Shown in pieces: positions 27,701 through 37,092 of a stretch of DNA of 64,000 bases. The stretch spans positions 26,228-90,227 of the forward strand of contig JBCBRM010000042.1 of assembly GCA_039819665.1 (NCBI GenBank), in the 5' to 3' direction. The first letter of the stretch is position 1, and the number at the start of each line of letters is the position of its first letter. The DNA comes from JAWPMV01 sp039819665. GTDB lineage: Bacteria > Bacteroidota > Bacteroidia > J057. A program made the translations under genes and the position numbers. Below the pieces are notes generated by a model. The model had not been told where the DNA came from. It did not search any database and saw only the letters and a program-made list of their open reading frames with translations.

Positions 27701-30700
27701 ATTTTGGATATCATTAAGATCCTGAGAAGCGTCGGTATCTCTTACAAAGCGACCCCCATTACCTGAATTATATTCATTTCTGATAATATCTGTTTTACCA
27801 GCACCAGCTGATTGGCCCACAAGCAGGAAGTCTATATCTCCATCCTGGTCGTAGTCTGCACTTGCTACTACTCCATTTGAAAGTCCTCCAGGCACTCCAT
27901 TAGGGAAAACATTATTGGTAACCTCTTCAAATCCGGGAGGATTGAAAGTAAAGGCGCCCGTCGCCCATTCTGATCCTTCAAAATCTGGCCCAATCGCCTG
28001 AACTCTCCAGCTATACTGACGGCCTGATACAAGACCTCCGATTCTCCATTCAAGATTTTGCCCCACATTTCCTTTCGCCACAACTCTTCTCCATCCTTCA
28101 TTACCGGAGGAAAGTTCAGCCATTCCTGCTTTCACAAATTCATCATTTGCAGAAACTCCAATAGATATATTATAGGTATAACCTTCAGCATTATTAGGAG
28201 CTGTCCAACTCAATTTTACTTTGCTTCCATCTACTTCCTCCATGGGATTAGCAGGAGCATTAGGACGCTCATTTTGCGTACGCTCAATATTTCGATAGAT
28301 AGTAAAGATATCGGATACTCCTTCTCCACTCAGGGCAAGGTCCAATTTTCCATCATTATCATAATCTCCCCAGGCAATATCTCCTGCCTGTAGACCTTCA
28401 AGGTTTGAACTGGCATTGGCATCTTGAGTGAACGTACCATTTGCAGCTTGCTTAAAAACCAGAGTCTGACCCGCATTGCTGGCATTTTCTCCTGAAATCA
28501 GCACATCAACTCGATCATCACTGCTATAATCTCCAAATAAGGCTTTTCCTCCCGCAAGAGCAGTAAGACCTGCTGTACTTGCCGAGAAGGCGCCAGTACC
28601 ATCGCCGAGGAAGATGTCTGTGAAAGGAATTGTGCCATTGTAACCACTGATCAGAAGATCTGTATTTCCATCTCTATCCACATCAGCACAATCAAAACTC
28701 ACCTGGGTAAGGCTTGGGATGGAACTGAGGGTAGTTGCTGAGCCAAAGGTGGCATTTCCCGTATTTATCAATAGCTGAAAACCATTATCACCTCCGCTTA
28801 AAATATCCAGGAAGCCGTCATTATTTACATCTACCCATCTGACCTGGGCATTGTTATCTGCGGGAACCACAACAGCTGGGATAGGGGAACTATATCCATC
28901 TACTCCGTCATTTCTGATAACTCGTATTTCATCGGCGGTTCCATTGTTTCCACTAATCATGATATCCAGATCCCCATCATTATCATAATCTCCAAAGTCG
29001 ATTTGAGAATTGCTAAGGTCAGGGATAAGCGGGAAGGAGTTTTCAGTGAAATCTCCACCAGTTTCGTTATTGTATATTCTGCTTATTTCTCCATTGGCAC
29101 TAAGACCTGAAAGTGCAATGTCCAGCCAGGTGTCTTCATTGAGATCTACCCATTTCACAGTTCCGCTTCGTATGTCTGCTAATTTCGCTGATAGAGCGGT
29201 ATTCAGTTCCAGTGTTCTTCCATCGACGTTTTCATAAAGGTAGGTTCCAAAGGCTGCAGAAGCAGATTCGCCAGCTACCAATAAATCCAAGTCTCCATCT
29301 TTGTCAAAATCTCCCCAATCCAGGCTACTATTTTTCAGGCCTTCGGGTAGGCCGTTAGGGAATACCAATTGGTTCATATTTACGAAGACGGGAGGACTGT
29401 ATGTAAAAGTATCGGCTGGGGAAGTAAAGCCTGAAGCTTCAAAATCGGGTCCAATAGCTTGTACCGTCCATTCATAGGTACCTGCGGGTAATCCTCTAAT
29501 ACTCCATTGGGTGGCATTTCCTTGTCCACCATTAGCCGCAATTTCCCGCAACCCTGTAGTCATATCCGCCATAGGAGAGAGGAAGTAGGTTGTACCTCCC
29601 GGATTTCTGAGACGAATCTGATAAGAATATGCGGGTAATATATCTGCAGGAATGTTAGCAGGAGGTGTCCAGGTAAAGGTTACGGAATCTGAGCTGATAA
29701 TAGCTGGAGAAATACCAGGTGCGTCCGGCGTAACATTGGGAGTAGGGTCTATGTTTCTGTATATGGTAAATCCTCGTCTGGGGGATGCATCTGCATATTG
29801 ACCGGTGAGAATGAGGTCTAGTTTCTGGTCTCCATCGATATCTCCAAATACAGGACTTGAGCCTTCATTGGAACCGAAGAGGTAATTACTGCTTATATCA
29901 TCGCGGGTAAAGAGGAAGCTCCCATCTGCATTATTGGTATAGAGATAGGTTTTACGATTTCCTTGCGAAACGCCATCCTGACCACTTATGATGAAGTCGG
30001 CATAGCCATCATCATTATAGTCTCCCCAAATGCCTTTTCCGTTCTTGACACCTTCCAGAATTTGTCCTGTAGAAACAAAAGCTCCACTTGCAAAATTATA
30101 TCTGTATACACGGGTAATAGGAATTACCTGATTTACTGTGGATTCTCCTGTAATCAGTAGATCCTGAAAGCCATCTGTATCAAAGTCTATCCAATCAATA
30201 CTTCCTTCCTGAACCCCATCCAAGGGAGCATTTGCTCCCATATCTGTAAATCCTCCCAGCGGTCCATTATTACGATAAACTTTAGCATGTAATATTCCTC
30301 CTTCTCTTCCTACAATAGCCAAGTCAGCGTATCCATCAGAGTTAAAGTCTCCCCAGGCCACACTACTTTCATTTACCTGAACCAGATTGATCCCGGTATT
30401 TACGATGAAGGTGTCTAGCTCCCTTACATTTTCATACACTGCGGAGAAAGGATCACCTGAAGCATTTGCCCCGGTCAATGCCAGGTCAAGGTCTCCATCA
30501 TGATCGTAGTCTGCCCAGTCAACTTCTCCATTCTCTACATTTTCGAGGATAGCAGAGAGTCGGATGTTGAGGGAGAAAGAACCTGCCCCCAGGTTATCAT
30601 ATATACGAGTTGCCAGGTTTCCATTACCTACATTCCCGAGAACAATGGCATCCAAATCTCCATCATTATCATAATCAGCCCAATCGACATCACTGTTAAA

Positions 30701-33700
30701 GACATTGAGGAATTGGCTGGAAACACCATTATCGAAGGAGAATACTCCATTTTTATTTTTTAGGATGGCCGTGGATCCTAATCCGCTTTCATCCAAACCA
30801 GAAACGATCAGGTCCAAATCATTGTCTCCATCATAGTCTCCTAAGGCAATATCGCCATTGGTGTATCCGGTAGGAGGTGTTCCTGTAATTCGAGTTGCAT
30901 TTTCATTTCTGAAGGCAGGTGGTTGATAGGTAAATGATCTTTCGGTAGTCCAGAGACCTCCCTCATAATCCTGATCGATTGCCTGTACTTTCCAATAATA
31001 TGTTCCAGCAGGGAGTCCGATAATGCTCCAACTCTTATTATTGCCGGTATTACCCATCGTTGGGATTTTACGGTAAGCGGAGCTTACATTCGCCATCGGG
31101 CTTTGAATCTGGGTGGAATTAGGTGCTGTACCCAGGTAGAAATTATAGGTAAAACCATCGTCTATGTCTGTATATCCCGGAGGTTGATCCCATTGTAAAA
31201 TAATGGTGTCTCCAAAAACTGTATCGATAAGACTAACGGGTGCATCCAACTGATATGGGGTAGAAGTATCTATGTTCTCATAGATTTTTAAACTTTGACC
31301 ACTAGCAGTTTCACCTAACAGAGCCATATCCAGTTTGCCATCATTGTTGTAGTCGCCCCAGGCCAGTGCTGCGCCATCTCCGACTTGTTGTAGTGGCAGG
31401 GCCCCAATGTCCATAGACATAAAGGTGTCACCAATATTATCATATCTGAAAACCTTGGCAATATTGGAAGAACTTCCTGTTCCGACTACTACCAAATCAA
31501 GATATCCGTCATTGTCATAATCTCCCCAAACTACGGATCCATTTTCTGCACCTATCAATACAGCTTCTGGCGCAAAGGTGCCAGCTCCATTATTTTTATA
31601 CAATCTACATGTTGGGCCGCTACCATTGTTTCCACACATAATCAAATCCGGGAAACCATCATTGTTATAATCTCCCCAATCGATCTCTGCTCTATCCATA
31701 GCTGCAAATACAGAAGTGGTAAAGCCCGAGAAAGATCCGTTTCCATTATTTTTTAAGAAGTAAATCGTCCTGTTTGCTCCGTCAGTCCCTGTTGCAAATA
31801 TATCGTGATAACCATCTCTATCTACATCCACAAAAGCGACATCTCCTGAACTGATTCCGGGAAGGCCTATAATTTGTGGGGTAAGACCTGTTCCATCATT
31901 GCGATAGATTTCAAAATGTCTACTACCAGAACCTTCCTCACCCATGAGTACCAGGTCGAGGTCCCCATCATTGTCATAATCAGCCCAATCGGCTGCTCCG
32001 TCAAAGACACCAGTTGGGCTCGCCCAAATAGTTGGATATCCTCCGCTTCCATTACTGAGATAAACCCTGCTTAGTCCTGATCCATTTGCCTGCTTTCCGC
32101 TAATAAAAATATCAATGTTGTTATCCTGATTGACATCTACCCATTGAACATGAGATTCAACAAGATCAGGAAGGTTGATGCCGGAGTTGATAAAACTGTT
32201 TCCATTGATATTCTGAAGAACCTGGCTAACACCTGTCCCTCCTCTTTCCCCACTTATGAGTAAGTCTTTGTCTCCATCATTATCAAAATCTCCCCAGGCA
32301 AGGTCTCCCTTATCAACTCCTGCTGGTTGGGTGCCAAAGAGGGATACTGTTTGATCCTGAAAGACTGGTGGTGAATAAATAAAGGTCTGGGCATTCGCTG
32401 CAAATGGCCCCCCTTCAAAATCGGCATCTATTGCCTGAACCGACCAGAAGTAATTTCCGGGCGTAAGATTTTTTAGACGGAAAGTAGTGGTATCATTTAC
32501 CTGACCCACTTTCACCAATTTTCTCTTTCCGGTATTTAGCTCCGAATGTGCAGCCCTGCTATTTTGTGAATTATTAGATGTGCCGAGGTATATATTATAA
32601 GATAGGCCTCTTGAATTAGCTACATTATTGACGGCCTGCCAAGTCAAAAGTACTTCAAATCCTATTACTGTATCTTGCAAATTGGTGGGTGCTGCTGGCT
32701 GAGAAACAGGATTTTGGTCTATATTCCTGTAAATATTAAAGCTCGGACCTGTTCCATTTTCTCCTACGATCGCCAGGTCTAATTTTCCATCGCTGTCGAA
32801 ATCACCCCAGGCTGCATCACTCATACCACTCACATTTTCAAAGGTAGAACTAGCTACGTCTTCGAATACAAAATTTTGAGTACCTGGATTGTAGCGATAT
32901 AATTTTGCGCTTCTTGCAGTTGTTCCGCCATTTTGTCCAACCACCATGATGTCTTTGTAGCCATCATTGTTATAATCTCCCAGTACGATACTTCCATCGC
33001 TTACTGCTTCGACTATAGTTGAGGTAGTGGTAAAAGTTCCATTTCGGTTGTTTTTAAGGATTCGAGTGAGTCTGGTTCCTCCTGAGAGAGCACCAATTTG
33101 AACAATATCCAAAAATCCATCTGCATCGAAATCGCCAAATTCCAAATCTCCCGTTACAACTGGAGCTAGTCCACCTGTACTAGGCACCCATCCTCCGTTT
33201 TGATTGTTGGTATAAAGTTGACCGCTTCCTGCACTACCATTTGACTCTCCACTAATGATAAAATCGAGGTATCCATCATTATTGTAGTCTCCCCAGTCAA
33301 TCGCAGCATTCTTTATTCCAAAACCGATATTATTAACCGAAAAATTCCCCTGGTTATCCTGGGTATAAATTCTGGTAACCGGATTTCCATTTGAACGTTC
33401 TCCAGAAAGGACGAAATCGAGTAGACCATCATTATTATAGTCTGCAAATTCAGCAGCGCTGTGTTGGACTCCGAGGAATTGCAGGGTATCGACAGAGGTA
33501 AAGCCCCCTCCAATATTATTGAAGATTCTAGTAATAGGAGTAGAACCATCATTTCCTGTGATTAAGAGGTCGAGATCCCCATCATTGTCATAATCTCCCC
33601 AGTCCACGCTACCATCTTTTACATCTATGAGGGCAGTACTATTAGCTCCTCCATCTACAAAGAAACCATTATCGAATTCGTAAAGATTGGTGGCCGGATT

Positions 33701-36700
33701 TCCATTGTCATCTGTTCCGCATACGATCAGGTCCAGATTTCCATCTCCCGTATAATCTCCCCAGGCTATATTTGCTTCATCAAGTGAAACCGGAGGGATA
33801 CTTGTAAAGAGGCTATCTGTACGATTGATAAAGGTGGGAAGTTCATAAACAAAGGATTCTGTGGGGGCAAATGCCGAGCCTTCAAAGTCCTGATCTATGG
33901 TTTGCACGCTCCAGTTGTAAGAACCGGGGCGAAGATTCTTTAGGACAAAGCTTGTATTTGTCCCAGCTTCCCCCATATGAACAACGGAACGTATTCCCGT
34001 ATTTATGTTGGAGTTTGGAGAACGGACATCTACAGAACCACTACCTCCTGTTGTATCGACATAGATTGCATAAGTCAAACCACCTACACTATTTGTCGGA
34101 TGATTCAAGGGGGGATCCCAGGAAAACTCAACGTCAAAACCGGAAAGCCTCTGCGACAAATTGGCTGGCGCATTAGGGATATTATTTGGATCTGTATTTC
34201 TATTTCTATAAAGTCGTGTAATGTAGGTAGAGCTACCATTTAGGGCTCCCGCAATAGCAACATCCAGCTTCTTGTCACTGTCATAATCAGCCCATGCAAT
34301 TGAGCTACCTGCACTCACATCTGCAAGGTTCGAGGAAGCATTTAGGTCTTCTGTGAAATTACCCAGTCCATCTCCTGAGTTGAGCAGAACTTTGGTACGA
34401 GCGATCCCATTAAAATCGATTCCACTTACGATCAGGTCTGAATAACCGTCATCATTATAATCTCCAAATTCGATATCTCCATTTTCCAATCTTGCACTTG
34501 CAGGGAAACTTCCACCTGTAGAATAAATAGATGGGAAGGGAGGAGGCAGGGGAACATACTGATATACTTCAGCGACGGGTTGAGTTCCATCATTCCCCAT
34601 AACGGCGAGATCCAGAAATCCATCATTATTTATATCTCCAAAAGCTACTGAAGCCTGATCTACCGCAGTTATTGAACTTATCCCTGAACTGAAATCTGAA
34701 AAGGTACCATCCCCATTGTTTTCGTACATGGCTCTTACCTTCCCAATATCTCTTCCTGTAACAAAGAAATCTAGCCAACCATCTTTATTAAAATCTCCGA
34801 ATAGAGCTTCTCCAAATTCAACTCCGATAAAGTTACCAGAGGGGAGGATGTCATCTGAGGCATTGGAATCATAGGTAAAGCTACGAGTAGCTGTTCCAAC
34901 ATTATAGTCATTTCTGTATAAGCGCGTAATCGGACCTAAAAAGGTGGCTCCATCAAAGCCTCTACCACTCAAGAGGATATCTACATCCCCATCATTATCA
35001 TAATCTCCCCAATCAACACTGCCAGAATAAACACCCGCTATTTGACCTGAGAGGGTAGTATTCTCAACAAGCGTTCCCCCTATATTTTCAAATAAGCGAC
35101 TCACGCCGAAGGAGGATATTTGCCCACTTACCAATAAGTCAAGGTCTCCGTCATTATCATAGTCTCCCCATGCGGCATCCGAAAGGTCCATACTGGCGTT
35201 TAACCCCACCTGAGACGGGGTGAAGTTATTTCCTCCTATATTTTGCCAAACCTGTACTACTCCATTGTTTTGACCAGGGGCATTTCCTCCAACGATAAGT
35301 AAATCGAGGTCTCCATCTCCATCATAATCTCCCCATTCCAAATCACCATCCCTTACTCCTTCCTGTGTGCTTCCGGGGAAGACGATTGAGGAACGATCTT
35401 CGAAAACGGTAGGAGGAGAGCTGGGGGGAGTATAGGCAATACTATTAGTTGCTGAGAATAGTCCGCCTTCAAAATCCTGATCAACGGCCTGAACGCTGAC
35501 AAAATAGGTCCCTGCCGGCAGCCCACTAATGGTCCAGCTTGTTCCTTGAATGTTTCCTTGGTGGAAGAAATTTCGATCTCCCGAGGACAGGTCAGCATGC
35601 CCTGCTTCTATATCATCATCATTGGCATTGGTCCCAATGAATAAATTGTAGCTATATCCATCAACTTCATTTGCAGGAGCTCCGGGAGGAGGGTTCCATG
35701 TGATATTTATAGATGAACCCGCTGGTGTTAGAAGGGGGGGAGCACTAATCTGAAGAGGAGTAGTGTTATTAGTAGGGTTTATATTGTCATACAATTTGCG
35801 GCTAAATACAGCTGGGAATGTTTTCCTACCCAAAACAGCCAAATCGGGCTTTTTGTCTGTATCTATGTAGCCCATTGCAATCGCAGCTCCATCGTCCACT
35901 CCTTCAAAATCTGTTACATTGATTTGGTTAAAGCTTCCATTTTGTGTGTTTAAATACAACTCCAGGGTTCTATCTGCATTGGTACTTCCATTTTTCCCTG
36001 CGAGCACGATATCAAGCCATCCGTCTGTGTTATAATCCATCCAGATAGCTTCTCCATCTCTAATTCCAGTAAAATTAGTAGATATCGCTTCAAAAACACT
36101 ATTTCCTTTATTCTGAAGTACTTGAGTTTCCAGGCTTGTACCATTATCCCCTGCCAGAAGAATATCCAAATCCCCATCATTATCATAATCTCCCCAGGAT
36201 ACACTACCCGCACCGAGGTTTTGGAGATTGGCTACCGGAGTAAAAATCAGGTTTCCGTTACCTACATTTTGAAATATTCTGGTAGAAGGGGTATTGTTAG
36301 AAGGACCATTCATTCCCGTCATGATCAGATCTAAATCTCCGTCAGAGTCGTAATCTCCCCAATCCAGTTCTCCATCCTTCATGGCCGTCAGATTGACTGT
36401 CAGGTCCTGGATAAAGGAATTATTATCATTTTCATATACTCTGGCGATCAAGCCTGAAGATTGGGTTTCTCCCATGAGTGCCAGGTCAAGGTCACCATCA
36501 TTGTCATAATCTCCCCATTTTATACTACCACCATCAACCCCTGCACCACTAAGACTAATAGGTGCAGTACCTCCATAAGTCCCTGTTGGCTGTCCATTAC
36601 CACGATAAATCAGGGAATGGCGCACATTGCTTCCATCCACTCCACAAATAGCCAGGTCAAGATTCCCATCGCGGTCATAATCCCCAAAATCAGCACTTAC

Positions 36701-37027
36701 ATCCCGCAATTGTAGAATGCTGCTACCATTGCTAATATATGAGTTACCCACTTTTCTGAAAATATCCGTGAAAGGGATGGAAGTATTGGTTTTTCCTGCT
36801 GTAAGAATCTCCGGACCATTGTTGAAGTCATTATCTACATTGGCAAAAATCACCTCTGCTTCTGAAAGTTCGGGAGCCGTCCAGGTGACGGTAGAGTTGA
36901 CAAAAGACTGCGCCTCTGCCCTATAAGATGAAAAGCAGAGGAAAGCTATAATCCCAAAACTTAAAAGCTTTCCGGCGGATAAACCGTTGCAGCAAGTATA
37001 TGAGCGAAATGCATTTTTTATTTGCAT
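24785..37027 (-). CDS. Giant FG-GAP/VCBS propeller and fibronectin-like T9SS-secreted protein
   Basis: 4080 residues. The signal peptide ends A-E-A-Q at residue 40. Then come seven units of about 500 residues. Each has seven FG-GAP/VCBS blades with a calcium-binding loop of D-x-D-x-D-G-x-x-D type (for example W-G-D-Y-D-N-D-G-D-L-D), 49 blades in all, the first being degenerate. Each unit closes with a fibronectin-III-like domain marked by S-V-Q-A-x-D-x-D-F-E-G, near residues 516, 1046, 1537, 2021, 2529, 3018 and 3521. A region of about 450 unrecognised residues follows (with P-G-W-N-Q-I-G-N-P-Y), then a type A sorting domain (A-Y-P-S-P-A, L-P-A-G-L-Y-I-Y-R-L). FG-GAP propellers commonly mediate adhesion and protein or glycan binding and need calcium. 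A cell-surface adhesin is the likeliest role. The gene lies 65 bases after the KNH-like gene. Confidence 0.9.
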   Translation of the reverse strand: MQIKNAFRSYTCCNGLSAGKLLSFGIIAFLCFSSYRAEAQSFVNSTVTWTAPELSEAEVIFANVDNDFNNGPEILTAGKTNTSIPFTDIFRKVGNSYISNGSSILQLRDVSADFGDYDRDGNLDLAICGVDGSNVRHSLIYRGNGQPTGTYGGTAPISLSGAGVDGGSIKWGDYDNDGDLDLALMGETQSSGLIARVYENDNNSFIQDLTVNLTAMKDGELDWGDYDSDGDLDLIMTGMNGPSNNTPSTRIFQNVGNGNLIFTPVANLQNLGAGSVSWGDYDNDGDLDILLAGDNGTSLETQVLQNKGNSVFEAISTNFTGIRDGEAIWMDYNTDGWLDIVLAGKNGSTNADRTLELYLNTQNGSFNQINVTDFEGVDDGAAIAMGYIDTDKKPDLAVLGRKTFPAVFSRKLYDNINPTNNTTPLQISAPPLLTPAGSSINITWNPPPGAPANEVDGYSYNLFIGTNANDDDIEAGHADLSSGDRNFFHQGNIQGTSWTISGLPAGTYFVSVQAVDQDFEGGLFSATNSIAYTPPSSPPTVFEDRSSIVFPGSTQEGVRDGDLEWGDYDGDGDLDLLIVGGNAPGQNNGVVQVWQNIGGNNFTPSQVGLNASMDLSDAAWGDYDNDGDLDLLVSGQISSFGVSRLFENIGGTLVENTTLSGQIAGVYSGSVDWGDYDNDGDVDILLSGRGFDGATFLGPITRLYRNDYNVGTATRSFTYDSNASDDILPSGNFIGVEFGEALFGDFNKDGWLDFFVTGRDIGKVRAMYENNGDGTFSDFSSGISSITAVDQASVAFGDINNDGFLDLAVMGNDGTQPVAEVYQYVPLPPPFPSIYSTGGSFPASARLENGDIEFGDYNDDGYSDLIVSGIDFNGIARTKVLLNSGDGLGNFTEDLNASSNLADVSAGSSIAWADYDSDKKLDVAIAGALNGSSTYITRLYRNRNTDPNNIPNAPANLSQRLSGFDVEFSWDPPLNHPTNSVGGLTYAIYVDTTGGSGSVDVRSPNSNINTGIRSVVHMGEAGTNTSFVLKNLRPGSYNWSVQTIDQDFEGSAFAPTESFVYELPTFINRTDSLFTSIPPVSLDEANIAWGDYTGDGNLDLIVCGTDDNGNPATNLYEFDNGFFVDGGANSTALIDVKDGSVDWGDYDNDGDLDLLITGNDGSTPITRIFNNIGGGFTSVDTLQFLGVQHSAAEFADYNNDGLLDFVLSGERSNGNPVTRIYTQDNQGNFSVNNIGFGIKNAAIDWGDYNNDGYLDFIISGESNGSAGSGQLYTNNQNGGWVPSTGGLAPVVTGDLEFGDFDADGFLDIVQIGALSGGTRLTRILKNNRNGTFTTTSTIVEAVSDGSIVLGDYNNDGYKDIMVVGQNGGTTARSAKLYRYNPGTQNFVFEDVASSTFENVSGMSDAAWGDFDSDGKLDLAIVGENGTGPSFNIYRNIDQNPVSQPAAPTNLQDTVIGFEVLLTWQAVNNVANSRGLSYNIYLGTSNNSQNSRAAHSELNTGKRKLVKVGQVNDTTTFRLKNLTPGNYFWSVQAIDADFEGGPFAANAQTFIYSPPVFQDQTVSLFGTQPAGVDKGDLAWGDFDNDGDKDLLISGERGGTGVSQVLQNINGNSFINSGINLPDLVESHVQWVDVNQDNNIDIFISGKQANGSGLSRVYLSNGSGGYPTIWASPTGVFDGAADWADYDNDGDLDLVLMGEEGSGSRHFEIYRNDGTGLTPQIIGLPGISSGDVAFVDVDRDGYHDIFATGTDGANRTIYFLKNNGNGSFSGFTTSVFAAMDRAEIDWGDYNNDGFPDLIMCGNNGSGPTCRLYKNNGAGTFAPEAVLIGAENGSVVWGDYDNDGYLDLVVVGTGSSSNIAKVFRYDNIGDTFMSMDIGALPLQQVGDGAALAWGDYNNDGKLDMALLGETASGQSLKIYENIDTSTPYQLDAPVSLIDTVFGDTIILQWDQPPGYTDIDDGFTYNFYLGTAPNSTQIQSPMANVSSAYRKIPTMGNTGNNKSWSIIGLPAGTYYWKVQAIDQDYEGGLWTTERSFTYQPPAFRNENATRITGTPPTGYTNGDIALGDYDGDNDLDLIVSGLDESGLGSTAILKNKNGVFSFDNGVSSQFLNVFNSDVDWADYDNDGDLDAIVLGNVGNGNLATRIYDNLGAGSFSLNIRLSAILENVENGEVDWADYDHDGDLDLALTGANASGDPFSAVYENVRELDTFIVNTGINLVQVNESSVAWGDFNSDGYADLAIVGREGGILHAKVYRNNGPLGGFTDMGANAPLDGVQEGSIDWIDFDTDGFQDLLITGESTVNQVIPITRVYRYNFASGAFVSTGQILEGVKNGKGIWGDYNDDGYADFIISGQDGVSQGNRKTYLYTNNADGSFLFTRDDISSNYLFGSNEGSSPVFGDIDGDQKLDLILTGQYADASPRRGFTIYRNIDPTPNVTPDAPGISPAIISSDSVTFTWTPPANIPADILPAYSYQIRLRNPGGTTYFLSPMADMTTGLREIAANGGQGNATQWSIRGLPAGTYEWTVQAIGPDFEASGFTSPADTFTYSPPVFVNMNQLVFPNGLPEGLKNSSLDWGDFDKDGDLDLLVAGESASAAFGTYLYENVDGRTLELNTALSAKLADIRSGTVKWVDLNEDTWLDIALSGLSANGEISRIYNNETGGDFTENSFPLIPDLSNSQIDFGDYDNDGDLDIMISGNNGTADEIRVIRNDGVDGYSSPIPAVVVPADNNAQVRWVDVNNDGFLDILSGGDNGFQLLINTGNATFGSATTLSSIPSLTQVSFDCADVDRDGNTDLLISGYNGTIPFTDIFLGDGTGAFSASTAGLTALAGGKALFGDYSSDDRVDVLISGENASNAGQTLVFKQAANGTFTQDANASSNLEGLQAGDIAWGDYDNDGKLDLALSGEGVSDIFTIYRNIERTQNERPNAPANPMEEVDGSKVKLSWTAPNNAEGYTYNISIGVSANDEFVKAGMAELSSGNEGWRRVVAKGNVGQNLEWRIGGLVSGRQYSWRVQAIGPDFEGSEWATGAFTFNPPGFEEVTNNVFPNGVPGGLSNGVVASADYDQDGDIDFLLVGQSAGAGKTDIIRNEYNSGNGGRFVRDTDASQDLNDIQNASAVWGDYDNDGDADLIISGINNANPSNHVVFVYNNDGGRFTEDANAGSDLEPLSQGDMEMADFDNDGDLDLIISGNDANGVPQTDLYENEDGVFDPVSSPFADVRNGSIKAADYDRDGDMDVLITGESLSSGPTIQLFTNDGPFSFTLFTNTSLGSAKNSDADWADYNNDGYLDVLISGDNSVGPSFAPITVGYSYDAANDQFDPINIGSVSMTNGNILWGDFNNDNWPDFVVNGETGINPADKSSLLFRNDGQGGFNQDLFSSQNLKNMAQGSADWIDYDNDGQLDLIMTGLDDSNAEVFAVFHNIDTIASVQPPAPDSLEHRVVGATLVLEWEAPDGFDAATVNGLSYNLYFGPASDKEHIQSAHADLTNGYRKIHVRGNTQGNFNWRINNLPDGTYVWSVQTVDQGYEGSAFAPEQTLSFNNPQPLIVQEDFSEFIDWGGNNVESSIIIDDLNIVQEVAVYYRGVSDSSDFTRLVLNAPSNPYVFDISTELVDEIGVEYYFEVLGTTSGFNAYSDTGYTYINYPGGMPYEYTDMAFGKDVTDYNIISIPLVLSNNAISSTLEEFGEYDIFKWRFWHYQTGGSVEYTNGLNNIETGQGYWLITKESQSFNTGAGHTTRVKKSDPFSITLSPGWNQIGNPYAFNLSWNDILQANQADIDKIQGSPLGYSSAGYQAVTTVSEYRGVFVRANQTMSLKIPVVKNNSINRTGFIYEADLPSPDIHSAEWKLGIHMKSGGLTSRLAAIGMSPEANAGLDKEDWYVAPRPSQYLELNFSREIDSVKNFARDIVPTQKNFIWEFSVNSNLADPYVELSWNNESFGTSGLQLYLFDVERQKFVDMAMVSSYRSLSEKKTRKFKILFGSTLFIEEQIQADRVFLGLAYPSPANAEVHLPYSLPENGNLFDVKMEVLDQKGQLVAEWTKENTEGGFHEIIWDGNNNSGTRLPAGLYIYRLTVSEFGKQDIQVQKLILK
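26440..36920 (-). repeat. Seven-fold super-repeat of ~1.5 kb inside the giant FG-GAP gene
   Basis: The fibronectin-like end of each unit (Q-x-x-D-x-D-F-E-G) is encoded near 35480, 33890, 32415, 30965, 29440, 27975 and 26465, giving spacings of 1450-1590 bp. Between successive marks I count seven aspartate-rich blade loops. The units are clearly homologous but diverged, so the expansion is old compared with the fibre array at 17.7-19.6 kb. Confidence 0.85.
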
Positions 37028-37092
37028 AAGTAGTATAGCAGTGAATTAATTACTAACTATTAAAAAACTGTGTTCTCGGCCGTGGCCTGTTT

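Noticed and set aside
25322..36926. Many antisense frames with patterns such as I-I-I-I-S-P inside the FG-GAP gene
   Set aside because: They are the reverse reading of the repeated aspartate-rich blade loops, not genes.
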